Of a DNA stretch of 12,204 nucleotides, positions 9,311-12,204 are shown piece by piece (positions within the stretch are counted from its first letter, which is position 1; each line of letters starts with the position of its first letter). The DNA is from Chromera velia (lineage: Eukaryota > Sar > Chromeraceae). The position numbers and the translations under genes were made by a program. Below the pieces are notes generated by a model. The model worked only from the letters and a program-made list of their open reading frames with translations, was not told where the DNA came from and did no database searches. The DNA lies in contig JAHBMJ010002206.1 of assembly GCA_018398765.1 (NCBI GenBank), forward strand, positions 1 through 12,204, given 5' to 3'.

Positions 9311-12136
9311 TTCTGTCTTTCTGTCTTTCTGTCTGTCTTTCTTTCTTTCTTTCTTTGTTTCTGTCTGTCTGTCTGTCTTTCATTCTCTGCAATGCGCGAG
9401 CGAGAGAATCATGAAGGCTGCACAACTGAGCGAGTGATCGAGATAGAGAGGGGAGGGCAGGTAGATAGGTAGGGAGAGGTGGAAAGACGGAGGGAGACAT
9501 ACACCGAACATACATACATTTACATGCCCCGATCGAAGGATGTACAGAAAGCAAAAGCAGACATGCAGAGAAGATCATCTATTTACTGATTGTGTTTGAA
9601 GCCGCTGAGCCCATCCTGATCGAGGCTCTGATCACCCACATGAGGTACGTATGGAAGACCTTCAACCTGCCACCTGCCTACTCACCCCTGCTCGACACAA
9701 CACCGCGGCATCTTCCTCCTTTGTGAGTGCGCTCTTGACCTCCAACACGGGGACGGGAAGGCTGGTGTCGTTGCGTGCTTTGATAAGTTTGACTCTCTCC
9801 TCGTGGCTCTTGCGTGCGCTCTCCATCTTGCTGTCGGCAGAGGTGAGTGCCTTGTCCAAGTCGACAGAGTTCCAGTCGATCTCTTTTTCCTTTTCCTCTG
9901 CCGAAGAGGAAGGAGAAGATAGACGGAGCACCTCGAACGGGTCCGAAGAGAGCTGCTCCTCCTCTGCCTCTGTCTGCAAGCAGTGAGGAGAAATTGATGT
10001 GGCGCGTGATCAATTCAGCGCACGTGAGAATATGGTGTCATTTTTCTCACAAATTCTCAGTATCAGTCAGGAGAGAGCCGTTCCCTTCTTCATGAGCGTC
10101 TCGCAGCACATACATACACACACCTGCGTGCGAGGAACGGAGTTAAGACTGTGCCGCTTCCTGAGAGAACGTGGCAAACAATCAAAGCAATACTGAAACG
10201 CAGAAAAAACAAGAAAGAGCAAACAAAAGAAAAAGTACGTTTTTTGGAGAAGCAGAAACGATGAGGAGGAGACAGAGACTCACAAAAGAGAGTCTTCTGT
10301 TTCCTTATTTCATCCTCTGCCCGTGACTCTGCTGACTCTTTCATCATTCACCCTTCCACTACTTGATCGACTGACTGACCACCCCGCCCGCCAGCAGAAC
10401 AGATACCCTCATGCCCTGGTCTGCTGCTGCTTGCAGCGCTCTCTTCACAGCTGCAACTTCTCCTCGCTGTTCCTTTCCGACTCCCTGCTTTCACGAAAAG
10501 AAAATGGAAAGGCTCTCACACGCAAATCCACGTCTGCCGATGAATGCACAAGTGCGTTTGCATGCGGACTTTTGTCGTAGCCTTCGCACCCGTCCTTTTC
10601 GAAATTCCGCCTTCACGTGAGCGTGGAGACAGCACAAAGAAAGAAAAGGTCCACAGACACACCCTCCCGCACACACACACACACACACACACACATGCAA
10701 GCAGGCAGAAACATGTTGAGCGGACCCGTAGCGAAATTTGGCAACTGTCCGTCGCCTTTCTTCTCTCTCTCTCTCTCTCTGTGTGTGAGTGAGAGAGAGG
10801 GGGGTTGCAAGGGAATCGAAGAGGAAGGGGCCGTGGATGGAAAGAAATGGCAGACCAATGGAAGGGGAAGAGAAGACAAGAGAGTGATGTGTTTATTCAC
10901 TCATTCACGCTTTGGGACGACGATCGATCAAGGAGAGGATGCAGACTCGTAAAGGAAGGGAGGAAGGAACGCACCGACCGTTGTCGTTGCCACAAAAGTT
11001 TTTACTCCGCTGCTTTTCGCTTTCTGCAACCACGGAAAACACAACAAAGACAGAGTAACTGACAGACTTTGCTTTCCCTCTCTCCTCTTTTGTAATAACG
11101 AGAGGCAGAAAGCGCGACATACATACATGCAGGCAGGCAGGCAGGCAAACAGACAGCGAGACAGACCAAGGGAGATGAGAGGGGAATACACAAAGGGTTG
11201 AAAGCAGAAGAGAGAGAAACCCCCTTCATTCATGCATCTATTCACTCATCCATCCATCCATCCACTGATTCATTCACTCTCCCTCCCTCCCTCCCTCCCT
11301 GCCTGCCTGCCCGACTCACCTCAATCCAACCCCCAAGGTCGCCAATCGGGGCATTCAACGCAAGCCATGCCTGTGCGCCTGCAGAAATAAATGCTCGCGT
11401 GATCGCAGAAGAAAAAAGGATCCACATACGGAGAGAGGCGATCACTCGTAATAAACGGAATAGAAGAAAGAAAGAAAGAAAGAAAGAAAGACAGAAAGAA
11501 AGAAAGACAGAAAGAAAGAAAGAAAGAAAGAAAGGAACAAACGAAAGGAAGATATCAGGAACGGGGACAGAACGGTCCAAAGACCAAATCCAGCCAAACC
11601 GACGGAGCCCACCAAAATTGACATTACAAAAGCCTTTCCCCACACCTTGTAGAAGGATTCCCTTTCTCTCCCTCCCTCTTACAGACAGACAGACATATAG
11701 ACAGACCTTGAATGGCGTCGTCCACATCTTGGGAGAGTTCCAACACAGACAGAAGCCCGGAGTACCTGGCAGACCTGCTCATCAAATGTCTCCTGGCCTT
11801 TTCGGCATCTGGGAGAACGGCGGTGATGGGGGCATACCTGGAGGAAGAACAAATCACACATACACACAGCAAAAAGGGGGGGGGAGACAACGGAAGGAAA
11901 ATAAATAACAACATAAATGGACAAAGAAGAGGGAGGGAGGGAGGGAGGAAGGGAGGGAAGAAGGGAGGAAGCAAGGAAGCGACGAAGCAAGGAATGAAGC
12001 AAGGAAGCAAGAAAGAAAGAAAGGAAGCAAGCAAGCAAGAAAACCGAGTTACAACTAGCTACACGTACCTACCTCTTGATGTTATGAATGAGGTCAAGGG
12101 GTTTCTGGTCAGTGAACGTCTCTCCTTGCTCGAGGC
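5940..12136 (-). CDS. Multi-exon helical protein, dynactin-p50-like then PspA/Vipp1-like (5' partial)
   Basis: Twelve exons on the minus strand: 12136-12073, 11837-11707, 11378-11320, 10484-10407, 9973-9686, 9059-9006, 8746-8673, 8328-8290, 7844-7620, 7284-7233, 6739-6650 and 6014-5940. All begin after AG and end before GT, and the intron phases match throughout. They give about 408 residues and end at TGA 5942-5940. The 5' end is missing because the first codon is split from an exon beyond the right edge. The inner ends of exons 6-8 are the least certain (alternatives: 9023, 8665 and 8317). Residues 1-110 resemble the C-terminal region of dynactin p50. Residues 111-206 are an acidic then basic helical segment. 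Residues 225-408 are helical and resemble PspA/IM30/Vipp1 C-terminal halves. If both likenesses hold, it would be a fusion of a microtubule-motor adaptor subunit and a membrane-binding coiled coil. Two adjacent genes remain possible. The gene is well supported; the function is not. Confidence 0.65.
6019..6120. repeat. (CA)n followed by (TA)n microsatellite
   Basis: An almost pure CA tract to about 6081 passes into about ten AT units and then GTAT units. On the minus strand it reads TG and ends next to the splice acceptor at 6015. Confidence 0.95.
6357..6427. repeat. CA/CG and AG microsatellites
   Basis: An imperfect CACA/CGCG tract (about 6358-6396) is followed by GTGTGTG and an AG run (about 6411-6427), all inside the last intron. 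Confidence 0.85.
6452..6534. repeat. Compound (AC)n(AG)n microsatellite
   Basis: An AC tract with CGCACAC interruptions runs to about 6511 and passes through AAAG into an AG tract. The pre-mRNA of the minus gene reads (CU)n then (UG)n. Confidence 0.95.
6741..6773. repeat. (ATCC)n microsatellite abutting a splice acceptor
   Basis: ATCC units with one GTCC variant. On the minus strand this is GGAT repeat ending directly in the GATGCAG acceptor of the exon at 6739. Confidence 0.9.
6950..7036. repeat. TCTG/TCTC repeat and short TG/CG tract
   Basis: TCTG and TCTC units (about 6950-7000) are followed by GTGTGTGCGCGCGTGTGTATGTG (about 7011-7036). This is the one sizeable TG tract that is TG on the plus strand within the minus gene. 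Confidence 0.8.
7848..7867. repeat. T8-G12 homopolymer pair next to a splice acceptor
   Basis: Eight T then twelve G on the plus strand; on the minus strand C12-A8-CAG leads straight into the exon at 7844. Run lengths this long are prone to polymerase slippage and base-calling error. Confidence 0.9.
8084..8166. repeat. Four-part compound microsatellite AC-AG-GACA-GAAA
   Basis: Consecutive AC (about 8084-8093), AG (8094-8120), GACA (8120-8134) and GAAA (8134-8166) tracts abut without spacers, in the intron at 7845-8289. Each junction differs by one base change in the repeat unit, as expected from stepwise mutation and expansion. Confidence 0.95.
8345..8388. repeat. Compound (AC)n(AG)n microsatellite before a splice acceptor
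   Basis: About ten AC units then about eleven AG units. In the minus-strand pre-mRNA this is (CU)n(UG)n, then UCUUCGCGAGGCUGCAG and the exon at 8328. Confidence 0.95.
8768..8981. repeat. Long interrupted (CA)n array filling an intron
   Basis: About 214 bases of CA with GTACGC, GCTCACGGACACG and CCCACC interruptions. It makes up most of the 259-base intron at 8747-9005. TACG insertions recur four times near 8792, 8808, 8820 and 8852, suggesting internal duplication. A G-rich stretch (8984-9002) follows. Confidence 0.95.
9222..9380. repeat. (TTTC)n / (TGTC)n compound array
   Basis: About 160 bases of TTTC and TGTC units in alternating blocks, in the intron at 9060-9685. The frames open here encode only Ser/Leu/Phe or Lys/Glu/Arg strings on the two strands and are not genes. 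Confidence 0.95.
9686..9973 (-). other. Exon 5 of the minus-strand gene (96 codons, charged helical segment)
   Basis: The largest exon of the gene. Its acceptor is CTTGCAG after a TTTCTCCTCACTG tract and its donor is a perfect GTGAGT. Both ends are phase 0, so the exon could be skipped without a frameshift. It starts acidic ([16 protein letters not shown]), continues with a Ser-rich linker and [19 protein letters not shown], then a basic helix ([20 protein letters not shown]). A Pro-rich turn (SLPVPVLEV) and a helix ([17 protein letters not shown]) follow. Reading back past the acceptor meets a TGA without an ATG, which supports splicing. If the second half is a separate gene, this exon would be near its N-terminus. 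Confidence 0.7.
10124..10192 (-). other. Possible optional 69-base cassette exon
   Basis: The acceptor is TTTTTTCTGCGTTTCAG after a strong pyrimidine tract, and the donor is CGCAG|GTGTGT. The 23 codons between are open in the gene's frame and phase 0 at both ends, so the segment could be included between exons 4 and 5. Its Cys- and Arg-rich content does not resemble the neighbouring helices, so I left it out of the main model. Confidence 0.25.
10670..10695. repeat. (CA)n microsatellite
   Basis: About thirteen CA units in an intron of the minus gene; it reads (UG)n in the pre-mRNA. Confidence 0.95.
10761..10800. repeat. (CT)n-(TG)n-(AG)n compound tract
   Basis: A CT run, then GTGTGTGAGTG, then a GA run. 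The tract is near-symmetric, with CT and GA arms that can pair as a hairpin. Confidence 0.9.
11121..11157. repeat. CATA / GCAG / ACAG units
   Basis: Short tandem tetranucleotides (ACAT, then GCAG about five times, then ACAG) in the large intron. Confidence 0.8.
11245..11310. repeat. ATCC, CCCT and GCCT tetranucleotide units
   Basis: Tandem CATC units (about 11247-11265), then CCCT units (11278-11300), then GCCT units, just downstream of the exon at 11320 in the minus-strand reading direction. Confidence 0.85.
11464..11536. repeat. (GAAA)n array with GACA variants
   Basis: About eighteen tetranucleotide units, two of them GACA; in the minus pre-mRNA it reads UUUC, in the intron at 11379-11706. 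Confidence 0.95.
11929..12041. repeat. (GGGA)n, (GGAA)n and (GCAA)n array
   Basis: GGGA units (about 11929-11960) degrade into GGAAGAAGGG, GCAAGGAA and GCAAGCAA units in the intron at 11838-12072. The GGGA part is quadruplex-prone on the plus strand, which is the template strand of this gene. Confidence 0.9.
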
Positions 12137-12204
12137 CTGCATAGAGAAAAAACCACACACACACATACACGCACATATGTACCCACACAGAGAGAGAGAG
12201 GAGG
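12137..12204 (-). other. Intron upstream of the first visible exon, with CA and AG repeats
   Basis: The 68 bases to the window edge read, on the minus strand, (CU)n, a TG-rich stretch, then TTTTTTCTCTATGCAG and the exon at 12136. No coding sequence is seen here, so the upstream exon is outside the window. Confidence 0.7.

Larger units (their letters stand above)
10485..11319 (-). other. Large intron of the minus-strand gene
   Basis: An 835-base GT-AG intron with a perfect GTGAGT donor and a CCTTTCCATTTTCTTTTCGTGAAAGCAG-type acceptor region (quoted in part). It contains a CA tract, a CT-TG-GA tract and GCAG/ACAG units. No further phase-compatible exon was convincing inside it. Confidence 0.55.
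10407..12136 (-). other. Dynactin p50 (dynamitin)-like C-terminal block, exons 1-4 of the minus-strand gene
   Basis: Exons 12136-12073 (acceptor ATGCAG, donor GTAGGT), 11837-11707 (CTCCAG, GTCTGT), 11378-11320 (CTGCAG, GTGAGT) and 10484-10407 (AGCAG, GTATCT). The key stretch is [18 protein letters not shown], then [17 protein letters not shown]. From memory, human DCTN2 near its C-terminus has a helix, then RWSPIASTLP, then a helix with FGQLLTHLDTTQQ. The shared pattern is helix, aromatic-(S/A)-P-I, two hydrophobics, LP, then a helix with G-L-L and L-E/D. From that aromatic residue to the end of exon 4 there are 89 residues, against about 83 to the human C-terminus. DCTN2 is a structural subunit of the dynactin shoulder. 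The residues around [13 protein letters not shown] in exon 3 are unlike DCTN2. Homology is suggested, not proven. Confidence 0.45.

Noticed and set aside
9219-9578. Open frames across the TTTC/TGTC array on both strands
   Set aside because: Pure translation of tetranucleotide repeats lacking stops.
10049-10120. Possible small exon ([15 protein letters not shown]) on the minus strand
   Set aside because: Open and followed by GTGAGA, but its phase 2 end does not fit the next exon and its acceptor is weak.
10283-10347. Lys/Glu-rich frame ([16 protein letters not shown]) as an exon of the minus gene
   Set aside because: It looks coding and has a perfect GTGAGT, but no good acceptor precedes it, and its phase 1 end cannot join the phase 0 exon at 9973; the alternative acceptors there create TAG. 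Kept only as part of the seam question.

Overview
Nuclear DNA of a microbial eukaryote. Two protein genes with GT-AG introns can be reconstructed on opposite strands; their 3' ends face each other across about 5 kb with no convincing gene. Microsatellites of every unit size fill the introns and spacer. No operon, Shine-Dalgarno site, CRISPR array, rRNA or tRNA was seen. Short exons in long repeat-packed introns with near-neutral GC fit an intron-rich alga or protist, for example a chromerid or another photosynthetic alveolate or stramenopile. This placement is a weak guess from style alone.

Layout. (1) Positions 1-964, plus strand: the last two exons (42-560 and 813-964) of a Lys/Ala/Pro-rich, histone-H1-tail-like nuclear protein ending in an AT-hook-like motif. 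Its 5' part lies outside the window. (2) Positions 965-5939: spacer of alternating purine-rich and pyrimidine-rich blocks, a G-quadruplex-prone GGGA array and a distinctly AT-rich island at about 4380-5065. (3) Positions 5940-12136, minus strand: one long gene read right to left. I assembled twelve exons by hand from splice sites, open frame and matching intron phase. They give about 408 C-terminal residues ending at a TGA at 5942-5940. The first base of its first codon lies in an exon beyond the right edge.

The minus-strand protein is mostly helical and charged. Its first part (exons at 12136-10407) resembles the C-terminal region of the dynactin p50 subunit (dynamitin, DCTN2). Its last part (exons at 8746-5940) resembles the C-terminal half of PspA/IM30/Vipp1-type membrane-remodelling proteins. 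Both resemblances are recalled from family knowledge, not searched. Whether this is one fused protein or two genes meeting near 10350 is the main open question.

The most striking non-coding feature is a sense-strand bias of TG repeats in introns. In both genes, although they lie on opposite strands, most long dinucleotide tracts read (UG)n or (CU)n(UG)n in the pre-mRNA, and several sit directly before a 3' splice site.
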